From Candidatus Obscuribacterales bacterium (lineage in GTDB: Bacteria; Cyanobacteriota; Vampirovibrionia; Obscuribacterales; Obscuribacteraceae): 64,000 nucleotides of DNA. Position numbers and translations under genes: made by a program. Positions 51,464-59,665 of the stretch are shown piece after piece (position 1 is the first letter of the stretch; every line of letters begins with the position of its first letter). The notes below the pieces were generated by a model. The model ran no database searches. It was not told where the DNA came from and was given only the letters and a program-made list of their open reading frames with translations. Location of the stretch: positions 186,001 to 250,000 of the forward strand of contig JACKCM010000008.1 of NCBI GenBank assembly GCA_020634035.1, in the 5' to 3' direction.

Positions 51464-51639
51464 CTGGGCTTTTGTTGGCTTTTCCTTGCTGCTGTTCGAG
51501 GTATTTCTATCATACCCACTTCGACAAAGCCCCTTTTGATTTCGGCATAAATAATATCGGCATGGGAGATTTACCATTGTCCGCGGAATAAATAGTAAGT
51601 AACCTCTTGGGTAACAGATGTAGAGAATAGTTCGTTTCT

Positions 51640-54600
51640 ATGGCAGACACACCAGAAATCCAGTCCGATAAAGACCAGCCTTCCAAATTGAGCAAGGTCG
51701 ATATGGACCTGGGAATATCCAGCGATAACCTATCTTTAGTAAAACTGACCAAACCGGATGAGACTCCGTTACCCGGTATTGCCAAGCCTTCCGAGACCCT
51801 GGTCGGAGAAGGGCTCTATTCTGCTGCATACTCTCTACATAGTGCCGGTCGAGGCGCTTTACAGTTGGTAGGCTTGGAAGATGCCATCGGCAAGATGGAT
51901 ATTCCGGCACCGGCCGAGTTCGGCACTTCTCGCTGGCATGCCCAGCAGCTGGGCGGGGCTGCCGGAATAATCGCGCCCTTTATGCTGACGCATAAAGGCG
52001 TCAAGATGATGAGCACTAAACTGGCTCCCACCGAAGCAGGGCTTGCGGTGAGCCGGGTCCTCAATACGCCTACCAAAGTCGCCATTGCCGAAGGGGCTCT
52101 AGCCGGCGGTGCTTTCGAATTTACCTTCAAGCCCACCGAAGAAGGGGACAGCATCTGGACCCGACCGAAGAATTTCGCCGTCGGTGCCGCCACATTCGGC
52201 ACCCTGACCGCTTCCACCATAGGCATCAAGTCCTATGCCGGTGCCCTGGCGAAACCCTGGGCGCAGAGGCTCTTGGGCAGTGACATCGCAGCCACCACCC
52301 TCTCGGGTGCGCCGGCAGGCTTTGCTCACACGCTCTCCCATGACGTAGCCTTTAAAGGAACTGATTTCTCTAAATACTCCGGTCTGCAAGACTATGGCAA
52401 GAATGCCTATACCTTCGGTGTGGTCGGTTTGGGGCTGGGTCTCAAAGACGCCGGTATGGCTAAACTGAAGAGTTTCGCCGGGGCCGAACCGGCTCCTACA
52501 TTCCACGAACTTGCCGAACAGGGCAGAGTAAAGCGTCAGAATGATGCAGAACTTCTGGCATCATTGCGATCGGATATCGCTCCTGAGGCTGCTAAAACCG
52601 GTCTGGAAGCGGCTCAGCGCAGCACAGCTCTAGAAGGCGGCATCGACATAAAGCCTGCGGACCTAGCGCCTGGAAAGGCAGAGGCTTTTGAAACCGCTCC
52701 CGGCAAGGGCTTGTTAGAGAGAGCAAAAGACGCCGGAAGACGCATTATAGAAGGTGAAGGCGCCGACAGACGCCTGGAGAACACGGTACTGGCGGGCAGT
52801 GACGGTGCCAAAACCGGAGAGACCTTCAAGGTTTATGACGTACCACAAGAGATTGCTCCCTCGGTGAAAGAAGGCTTCACCCGGGCGCTGGAAGCGGCTA
52901 AAGACGGCACCTCAGAGTCTGCCGGTCGCTTTCTCGAATTTGCCGGAGACACAGCAAACGCCCCGGCAGCCAAATTCATTATCGAAGCGGCTCATATCAA
53001 AAACGATCCTGCCTTAATAGATCTGGTCAGCCGGGTTTATCAACTGTCGCCTGAAGTAAGCAACGCTTTGCGAGGCGAAGCGCTTACCAAAGCGGCTGCC
53101 GATCCTGCTTCACCCCAGGCTGTTCGGGACGCATTCACCGAATGGGCCAGAACCGGGGGTGTCGAGTTCGGGCACGAGCTGGTCGCCATGGGCGAGAGAA
53201 TGGGCAAGCCCGAGATTCAGAACCTCGCTATCGAGACCTATCGCCAGATCGAGAACTCTCCTCTGGGCAAAGATTTGAGAATGGGCGAGTCTATAATGCA
53301 GATTCGCCAGAAATATGGTCAGGAGTACAAAGTAGAAGGTGAAGGCAACGAGGCTGTCTCTCAGATAGCCACCGAGGCCGTGGCCAGCAGGTTGCGTCGG
53401 CAGGTCGACTCGCGCAACGAATTCGACCCTCAGAGTTTTGAATACGGCAAGTTCAACGAGCGGCTTGGAGAGTTCGATCGCGGGCTCGATATGCTGGTCA
53501 AAGCCGAGAACCAGGGCACCGAAGTCGATACCAGAGCCTTTGGAGAATACGCCCGGGGCGACGGGGCGGCGGTAGGCAAGGCTTTATTAGAATGGGCCTA
53601 TACCGTCAATAATCCCCGCATGGTGAAAGCGATTGAAGAAGCCTACGGTTTCGACTATACGCAATCGCGCACTATAGAAGGTGAGGCTCTTGCACGTAGC
53701 TCTTTCCATCCCGATGCTCCGCAAGGTTTGAGAGATAGATTCCTTCAGTATGCCGAAGGCGATGGTCAGGCGGTGGGCGACTATCTGCTCAGCGAAGCGG
53801 TGCGCAACAACGACCCCTATATGGAACATGCCGTGGTCATGGCCTATGCCAGCGCTCCCAGCTCTCGATTGGGTTCGACCCTCATGAAAGGCGTAGAGTT
53901 GCTCGATGCCGCCATGGGCAAGAAAGTATCCGAAGGGGATAATGGTGTCGTCTCTGAAGCGACTCCGTTCAATAAAGAAGCGACAGCGGCTTTAGTAGAA
54001 TATGCCATGGGTGAAGGGGTGCATCTTGGTCGTGCTCTAGAGAAGCTGGCAAGTCTCAATCCGGAAATCGACCCCCGGGCTGCCACCACTCTTAAAGAGG
54101 CTTATCTATTCGCTCAGAATGGCGGTCGCCGTGATGTCGGTGATGCCCAGCTCAAGGGCATTCGTCACGATGCCGATGTTATCGAGCCCTTCCTCAACCT
54201 TATCTCTAAAGTGCCGACCAATCCGGCTGAATATGCGGCATTCAAAGCCCAGGTGATCGATTTTATCGCTCGCAATCGTCGTGAAATTACCGACCCCAGT
54301 CAGCCTCAACGCGCTCACGAAACAGGCTACAGCATCGAGACCGATCCCAGCAGTCCAAACTATGGCAAGAATATTTTCGAGATTATCGCTTCGCAGTCGC
54401 AATACAGCGCCGTGGCGGGACCGATTGATTTCTATTTCAGAACGGACTACGGTTTATCTAAATTCTCGGATATCAGACCGGTAGAGCTTGATTATGCTCA
54501 GGTCGGTCCGGGGGCAGAAGGCGCGGCGCGCTCGAATAGCTATCGCGCCCAGCAGATGTACCCCGAGTTCGAGTCGGCTACCGGCAACGCCAAACTTGTT

Positions 54601-55698
54601 AAAGGGCATCAGCTGGTGGATTTGATTGACGGTATGACGCCCAAGCAGTTCAGAGACTGGCTTGCCTTTGGTCAGGCCAAGGCGGAAGGCAGCGAGCTGA
54701 CTAATTTTGACAGAATGGGCATAGTCGGTGCCAAGGTGCTCAATAGACCAGAGCTGGTCGAGGCAGTGGCGAAAGACGCCACCGGCGATGGGGCGGTGAA
54801 ATCTTTCCGGGATATGTTGCTGGCAGCCGAAGCTCAGAAGTCGGCAGAAGTCCCCGCCTGGCTTGGTGATCATATCGGCATGAAGTTAGAAGTAGCCAGA
54901 GGACGTCTGGGCTCTAGCGCTCAGCCAGGGCAGGTCTTGCGCGAAGCTTTACCCGAATGGCTGGTCAAAGACTTGCTGCGGGGTAACGTTGAAGTCAGAC
55001 CCGATGGGGTTTACGCGTATAAACCCGAAGTCAATGCCGAGCTGGTAAAAGAAGTGGAGAGTATTCGCAGAAGCGATCCTAATAAAGCCAGTGAGCTTGC
55101 CGGTTTCTCCGGTTCTAGTTCCAGACCGCCTCGAGTAGAGACTCTTCAAAATCGCTTCGACCGGGTAGAGAAAATGCTCTCTATAGAGGGACCCGGCTCT
55201 CCTGAGCTTGTCGCCAAGCTTCAGAGCCTGGCCGGCGACAATCCTGCCGCCCTCGATCAGATAATGTTCCGGCTCAATCCTGAGCGCTCTGCTCCGGAGT
55301 ATCGCGAGTTAATTGATATAGTCACCGAAGGGGCGAAGAGCATTGATGATGTCTCTATGTTGATGAAGACAATAAACGAGGGCAATAACCTGCATCGGGT
55401 CAGAAATCCGAAAGACAGAAATTATAATAAGAACGTCACCGAAGGCGACGTCCAGGTCAATCAGGAGCTTGCTATCTCTCTCGTCAACCAGATGGTATCA
55501 CCGTCCGGCGGCAAGCATGGCCGGGCGCTCGAGCTGGTCGATGGTCTGATCTCCGGTCGTTTTCGTCCGCCGAGAAGAGAAGGCGGTTTTAACCGTGGCG
55601 GTGATCGCGGCCCAGATCGCGGTGGAGACCGTGGCGGTAGAGGTAAACCCCAGGGCAGACGCGGTAGCGAAGAAGGTGATGGGAGGCGTGGCCAGTAA
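51640..55698 (+). CDS. Very large Ala/Gly-rich repeat protein with RGG-like tail
   Basis: 1352 residues. No family is recognised. Residues about 95-290 are glycine/alanine-rich and weakly hydrophobic (AGIIAPFML, LTASTIGIKSYAGALAKPWA). From about 410 there are long helical repeats: a unit around GEALTKAAADPASPQ at 479 recurs as GEALARSSFHPDAPQ at 681, so about 202 residues per period. Within it shorter (E/Q)YA.G(D/E)G...G..LLE segments recur at least four times. The last 45 residues are rich in Arg and Gly (EGGFNRGGDRGPDRGGDRGG), like RNA-binding RGG tails. The gene overlaps the next one by 20 bases. Confidence 0.85.
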   Translation: MADTPEIQSDKDQPSKLSKVDMDLGISSDNLSLVKLTKPDETPLPGIAKPSETLVGEGLYSAAYSLHSAGRGALQLVGLEDAIGKMDIPAPAEFGTSRWHAQQLGGAAGIIAPFMLTHKGVKMMSTKLAPTEAGLAVSRVLNTPTKVAIAEGALAGGAFEFTFKPTEEGDSIWTRPKNFAVGAATFGTLTASTIGIKSYAGALAKPWAQRLLGSDIAATTLSGAPAGFAHTLSHDVAFKGTDFSKYSGLQDYGKNAYTFGVVGLGLGLKDAGMAKLKSFAGAEPAPTFHELAEQGRVKRQNDAELLASLRSDIAPEAAKTGLEAAQRSTALEGGIDIKPADLAPGKAEAFETAPGKGLLERAKDAGRRIIEGEGADRRLENTVLAGSDGAKTGETFKVYDVPQEIAPSVKEGFTRALEAAKDGTSESAGRFLEFAGDTANAPAAKFIIEAAHIKNDPALIDLVSRVYQLSPEVSNALRGEALTKAAADPASPQAVRDAFTEWARTGGVEFGHELVAMGERMGKPEIQNLAIETYRQIENSPLGKDLRMGESIMQIRQKYGQEYKVEGEGNEAVSQIATEAVASRLRRQVDSRNEFDPQSFEYGKFNERLGEFDRGLDMLVKAENQGTEVDTRAFGEYARGDGAAVGKALLEWAYTVNNPRMVKAIEEAYGFDYTQSRTIEGEALARSSFHPDAPQGLRDRFLQYAEGDGQAVGDYLLSEAVRNNDPYMEHAVVMAYASAPSSRLGSTLMKGVELLDAAMGKKVSEGDNGVVSEATPFNKEATAALVEYAMGEGVHLGRALEKLASLNPEIDPRAATTLKEAYLFAQNGGRRDVGDAQLKGIRHDADVIEPFLNLISKVPTNPAEYAAFKAQVIDFIARNRREITDPSQPQRAHETGYSIETDPSSPNYGKNIFEIIASQSQYSAVAGPIDFYFRTDYGLSKFSDIRPVELDYAQVGPGAEGAARSNSYRAQQMYPEFESATGNAKLVKGHQLVDLIDGMTPKQFRDWLAFGQAKAEGSELTNFDRMGIVGAKVLNRPELVEAVAKDATGDGAVKSFRDMLLAAEAQKSAEVPAWLGDHIGMKLEVARGRLGSSAQPGQVLREALPEWLVKDLLRGNVEVRPDGVYAYKPEVNAELVKEVESIRRSDPNKASELAGFSGSSSRPPRVETLQNRFDRVEKMLSIEGPGSPELVAKLQSLAGDNPAALDQIMFRLNPERSAPEYRELIDIVTEGAKSIDDVSMLMKTINEGNNLHRVRNPKDRNYNKNVTEGDVQVNQELAISLVNQMVSPSGGKHGRALELVDGLISGRFRPPRREGGFNRGGDRGPDRGGDRGGRGKPQGRRGSEEGDGRRGQ

Positions 55699-56026
55699 CA
55701 GAAAACCGGCCAGGCCACCAGTTGAGAAAGTTGTAGAAAAACCGGCAGAAAAGCCGGTAGAGCAAGCTGCGCCCGTTGTGGAAAGAACTGAGCCGGTTGT
55801 AGAAAGAACTGAGCCTGCGCCGGAAAAAGTTGCCGCAGAGCCTGTGAAACCGCAAAAGAGAGACAAGCCTGCCAGCCAGCCCAGAGTCAAAGACAAAGCT
55901 AAAGGCGCCGATAACGAAGGCCTGCGGGAGCTTGGTAAGAGCATCGATTGGAGCTCCGCGCCGGAGACCGATATGGCACGGGCGCTTCGCGAAGCCCTGA
56001 CTGGCAAGAAAAATGCCGAAGATTAA
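55679..56026 (+). CDS. Basic low-complexity protein overlapping the 1352-residue gene
   Basis: The frame is +1 relative to the upstream gene. From ATG 55679, closely after GAAGAAGG, it has 115 residues. It starts with a Lys/Pro/Glu/Ala-rich segment of TonB- or histone-like type and contains a 21-bp tandem repeat encoding VVERTEP twice. The end (ELGKSIDWSSAPETDMARAL) is a short amphipathic domain. It may be a separate protein or a frameshift extension of the large one. Function unknown. Confidence 0.6.
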   Translation: MGGVASNRKPARPPVEKVVEKPAEKPVEQAAPVVERTEPVVERTEPAPEKVAAEPVKPQKRDKPASQPRVKDKAKGADNEGLRELGKSIDWSSAPETDMARALREALTGKKNAED

Positions 56027-56104
56027 CAGGTTAAATCAGGTTATTTGAGACTGCTCTTCGGCGCCGGGGCATAACTATGGTGAGGTCGGAAGGAGTTCTC
56101 ACCG

Positions 56105-57772
56105 ATGCGGCAACGCAGTAGAAAGAAGGGTTATGCCCTCGTCTCCATCATAGTCATAGGTCTCTTTGCCATACTCTTCATGCTGGCTCTTGCCGGCATG
56201 CTGCTCTCTCTGGCGCGCAGCGAGGCGGTCACCAAGCAGAAATCCAACCTTCTCGATGCTGCCGAAATAGGGCTCGACTATGCGGTCAGCAACTTGAACG
56301 AGGCCCTCGAAACAGGCAATCAATCTTTGTTCGAAGTCTCCGATTCCCTACCTGAAAAGGTGGTGACTCTGCCCAGTTCTTATTTGCCGGGAGGCGGTAA
56401 CACCACCGTCAAGATTAAGGTGCGCAAACTAACCGGCGCCGAAAGGCTGGTGCACAGCAGTTTCGGTGTGCTTTATTGTCCCCAGATGGAACCCCTGGAG
56501 GCAGTCAGCACCCAGTATTCGGACCCGGTTCGCTCGATGAACTTAGTAGATTACGGAAGAATTGTCGAGGTCAGCGCCCAGAGAGGGGTCTTTCATAAGA
56601 GCATCCGGGCGGTGCTCGAGCCGCGTTTAGAAGCGCCTCCCGGCGGTGCCGGCAACTTCTCCGGCTCTCCCACGGCACTCTTTCCGGGGTCTGCGGTTTT
56701 TGCCGTGACCAATCTTTCTTTAAAGCCCACCGGCAATCTGCAGCTCAACTCTTTAGGAACGTCTACTACCTCTTCGGGCTCTGAGAGTCAGTTTACTCTC
56801 AAAATGCAATCGAATCAGAGCGCTTCTTTAGCGGGCAACACGACTTTGACCGGCGATCTGCTGGTTACTAATAACAGCACCGGCGCCCCCAATAATGTAG
56901 TCCAGCTTTCTGACAATGCCAACATAGATGGTCGGCTCTTTACCAATAACACAAGCAATTCCAGCGTGCAGTCGACACCTGGTGCTCAGCCCACAGGTTC
57001 GGACAATGTCGATGCCGTGGCGGACATAGCCTCCGGCCAGAGCAGCGATAGGGTCGGTGCCAATGACAGCAGTCCGACAGTCTTCAATAGTGGTGAATCT
57101 CCGGTCAATCCGAGCCCGGTTCCTACTGCCAGTCTGACTTCAGTGGACACCACAGGTGACGGCACCGCCGACACCACCAACCAGTTTGATTCATTTCTTG
57201 CCTCAATAGACAGCGGTGGCTCCAGTATCGACCTCAATCATGGCACGGTGCCGGGTACCTCTACCGAGGTCAACAGCTATTCTACAAGCCAGATAGACAC
57301 CTCTGATCCAGGAGCGCGGGCAGTGAATATTTCGAGCAGCAATCTCAACGCCACCAAGATTTTTGTGGACGGCAGCAATACAGCCGATGCCGTCAAAATC
57401 GATACTTCAATGTTCAAAAACAACACCGGCGATCCGCGCAATTTGCAAATCTATTACAGCGGTCCGGGCAACATCAAAATCAATGTCGATGGCAGCCAGG
57501 ACTTCAACGGGCTTATCTACGCACCCAATGCCAATATCTCCATCGGCGGCAACGGTAATTTTAACGGTGCCCTGGTCGGCAACAAAGTCGATATCACCCT
57601 CAATGGCAATATGAATCTTATTACCGATCTCAGCGATTTGAACTCGGGCGGCGGCGGCGGTGGGCTGGTGCCGACCTTCAATACGGTTACATCAGGTGGA
57701 GTAACCTCGGTGGCGGTGCAGGGCTACAGACCGACAACCTTCCAGGAGGTGCCCAATTTGTTGGTTCCCTGA
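56105..57772 (+). CDS. PilX-like pilin/pseudopilin with large exported domain
   Basis: 555 residues with an N-terminal type IV pilin-like hydrophobic helix (ALVSIIVIGLFAILFMLALA, about 11-30) preceded by RKKGY, then PilX N-terminal-type segments with LLDAAEIGLDYAVSNL. The central part is Ser/Asn/Thr-rich. Residues about 420-520 form a beta-solenoid-like domain (NIKINVDGSQDFNGLIYA, NANISIGGNGNFNGAL) like DUF7305/bactofilin-type sheets. Minor pilins prime or decorate type IV pili; no other pilus genes are nearby. A GAAGGAG ribosome site precedes the ATG. Confidence 0.75.
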   Translation: MRQRSRKKGYALVSIIVIGLFAILFMLALAGMLLSLARSEAVTKQKSNLLDAAEIGLDYAVSNLNEALETGNQSLFEVSDSLPEKVVTLPSSYLPGGGNTTVKIKVRKLTGAERLVHSSFGVLYCPQMEPLEAVSTQYSDPVRSMNLVDYGRIVEVSAQRGVFHKSIRAVLEPRLEAPPGGAGNFSGSPTALFPGSAVFAVTNLSLKPTGNLQLNSLGTSTTSSGSESQFTLKMQSNQSASLAGNTTLTGDLLVTNNSTGAPNNVVQLSDNANIDGRLFTNNTSNSSVQSTPGAQPTGSDNVDAVADIASGQSSDRVGANDSSPTVFNSGESPVNPSPVPTASLTSVDTTGDGTADTTNQFDSFLASIDSGGSSIDLNHGTVPGTSTEVNSYSTSQIDTSDPGARAVNISSSNLNATKIFVDGSNTADAVKIDTSMFKNNTGDPRNLQIYYSGPGNIKINVDGSQDFNGLIYAPNANISIGGNGNFNGALVGNKVDITLNGNMNLITDLSDLNSGGGGGGLVPTFNTVTSGGVTSVAVQGYRPTTFQEVPNLLVP

Positions 57773-57861
57773 GAGCTACACTTTGGTCACACTTGTTTCA
57801 TACAATATCGAAACTTGATAAATCCCCCTGCGATTTCCGCCCCTTACCCAGGTTCTACAAC

Positions 57862-58041
57862 ATGAATAACAGCTTTGAGTCCGGCTCCAATGGAGACAAG
57901 GCCGAGAATCCTGACGCGTTCGAGAACTTTAAAACGAACAGCAAGCTCTTTTCCGATTCTAATCTCGGTACGAGCAACAAGGATTATTTCGATGCCATGA
58001 ACAGCAAACCCAATACGGCAAGTAGCCTGCCAAACTGCTGA
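57862..58041 (+). CDS. Small hypothetical protein, 59 residues
   Basis: From ATG 57862 the frame encodes a polar Ser/Asn-rich peptide (NNSFESGSNGDKAENPDAFE ...). A longer start at 57793 is open but unlikely. It is followed at 58116 by a strong terminator. Coding is plausible because of the codon use and the terminator, but no homology is visible. Confidence 0.42.
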   Translation: MNNSFESGSNGDKAENPDAFENFKTNSKLFSDSNLGTSNKDYFDAMNSKPNTASSLPNC

Positions 58042-58115
58042 GTCGGATAAAAGCAACCGCGCAGGCTGCGTGGTCCTGAAATAGAGTTTTAAGAGTGTTT
58101 TGAGTGATGAGCATT

Positions 58116-58149
58116 GAAAAGCCCCCGAGCTATTGTCCGGGGGCTTTTC
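58116..58149. terminator. Strong rho-independent terminator
   Basis: GAAAAGCCCCCG, ten-base loop, CGGGGGCTTTTC, a perfect twelve-base stem with A and T runs on both sides, so it can work in both directions. It separates the pilin-type gene group from the TPR/kinase operon. Confidence 0.92.
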
Positions 58150-58255
58150 ATTTGATTAAGAGCTGTTATGTTGATAACTCAGTGGTCTAATACTTTATCT
58201 CATATCTGGGTATGAGATGGAAGAAGCAAGTCGGCTTATCGGTCTCTAGTGGGAA

Positions 58256-59662
58256 TTGGGCTTGCCCGAGGCATGGGGGCAGCAGTTGAGTAAGTCAAGT
58301 AAGCAGTGGGTTATCTATAAAGACTCTGCCCTTCAGGCGCTGGATGAAAAGCGCTATGATAGTGCCGAATCTTCGCTTATCGCCGCTTTAGAAGAGTGTA
58401 GCGATTTCAAAGAGACTGACGCCCGCAATTTATTGACCCTGGAGAAACTTGCGGAGCTTTACTGGTACACAGCCAATTTCGAGCAAGCCAGGATTTTTTG
58501 CGAGCAGCTCGTCAGTCTCTATAAACACAATCATTCTCTCAGTCGTGCCAACCTGCTTGCCTTTTCGATAGATCTGGCGATGATCTATCATGTCTCGCGC
58601 GATTTAGATAAAGCAGAAAAGCATTACAAATCCGCTCTCGATCTGACTGATAAGATGCTCGGTTCGCAGCATATGTGTTCGACCAAGGTGCGCAGTCTCT
58701 ATGCCGACCTGCTCAGCTCCAGGGGGGACGTTGCCGGGGCGAAAGCTCTGGGGGCTAATCCGAAGGTGGTCACCATCGCCGATTGGCTTGGTAGCAATGT
58801 CTTGAAGCTGCCTGTTTCGGCAGAAGAATCAGTACCGGTAGAGAAGCAGGTTGCCACCGGTACCAATAAGCAGGTCATGCTCCTGTCCGTTACCCAGCCA
58901 GAAGCAGAGGCGATTTATCAAAGCAATCTGGAGAGTGCTCAGAATGCCGAAAATAACGGAAGCTTCGCCTATGCCGACTGTCTTTATCAGATTAACCTGA
59001 ACATCCTCAAGAAATTCGGGGTCGGGGGGCAGATCCTGGCTAGAGCCTACGAGGCGGTCTCCAGGGTGAAGCAAAAAATGGGTATGGTGAAAGACGCCAT
59101 CGAGTACTTTCAAGAAGCGCACAAGATAAAAGAGCTGTCTCTGGGCTCTAATCATCCGGTCACCGCCCACTCTTTCGGGCAACTGGCCAACTTTTACTAT
59201 CAGCTCTCCGATTATGAAAATGCCGAACCCCTGGCTCGTAAGTGTGCCGATATCTATGAAAAGGTCTTCGGTGAGATGCATCCTGAAGTAGCCTGTGCTA
59301 TTCATAACCTGGCTACTCTCTATCATGTCCAGCGCAAGTATGAGCATGCCGAAACAGGCTATAAGCGTGCTCTGGATATCAAGAATAAAGTGTTCGGTCC
59401 CGAGCACCCTGAGACCAAGCGTCTGATGAATTCTTATGCCGAGCTGCTATCTCAGACGGCCAAAAAGCCTGACACCGATAATGGTGGCAGCATGGATGTC
59501 GAGACCATGGGGCGGATTACCGGTTCCTGGAAGGTTATGCAGGTAACCAAAGTACAGTCACTTACCCAGGCTTTAGAGCAAAGCTGCGATATTTGCGGTG
59601 CCTCCCTGGGTGGTAAAGATATCTGTCCCTCTTGCGGATTCGATACCACTGCCGGTATTTGA
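58256..59662 (+). CDS. TPR protein with C-terminal zinc ribbon
   Basis: 468 residues of tetratricopeptide type. A first TPR block (about 20-160) has EKRYDSAESSLIAALEECSD and DLDKAEKHYKSALDLTDKML. A second (about 220-400) has AHKIKELSLGSNHPVTAHSF and GEMHPEVACAIHNLATLYHV, the kinesin-light-chain type of TPR. The last 25 residues hold a zinc ribbon, CDICG...CPSCGFD. It is the first gene of a four-gene signalling run. Start uncertain: TTG 58256 has little ribosome site; TTG 58286 follows GGGGGC. Confidence 0.82.
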   Translation: MGLPEAWGQQLSKSSKQWVIYKDSALQALDEKRYDSAESSLIAALEECSDFKETDARNLLTLEKLAELYWYTANFEQARIFCEQLVSLYKHNHSLSRANLLAFSIDLAMIYHVSRDLDKAEKHYKSALDLTDKMLGSQHMCSTKVRSLYADLLSSRGDVAGAKALGANPKVVTIADWLGSNVLKLPVSAEESVPVEKQVATGTNKQVMLLSVTQPEAEAIYQSNLESAQNAENNGSFAYADCLYQINLNILKKFGVGGQILARAYEAVSRVKQKMGMVKDAIEYFQEAHKIKELSLGSNHPVTAHSFGQLANFYYQLSDYENAEPLARKCADIYEKVFGEMHPEVACAIHNLATLYHVQRKYEHAETGYKRALDIKNKVFGPEHPETKRLMNSYAELLSQTAKKPDTDNGGSMDVETMGRITGSWKVMQVTKVQSLTQALEQSCDICGASLGGKDICPSCGFDTTAGI

Positions 59663-59665
59663 TCC

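Noticed and set aside
55679..55698. Classical programmed frameshift at the large-gene end
   Set aside because: No slippery heptamer or obvious downstream stem is visible; an independent start with GAAGAAGG is present. It remains possible and is noted as a finding.
58829..59407. 192-codon minus-strand frame inside the TPR gene
   Set aside because: It mirrors codon structure of the TPR repeats on the plus strand; no ribosome site or independent signature.
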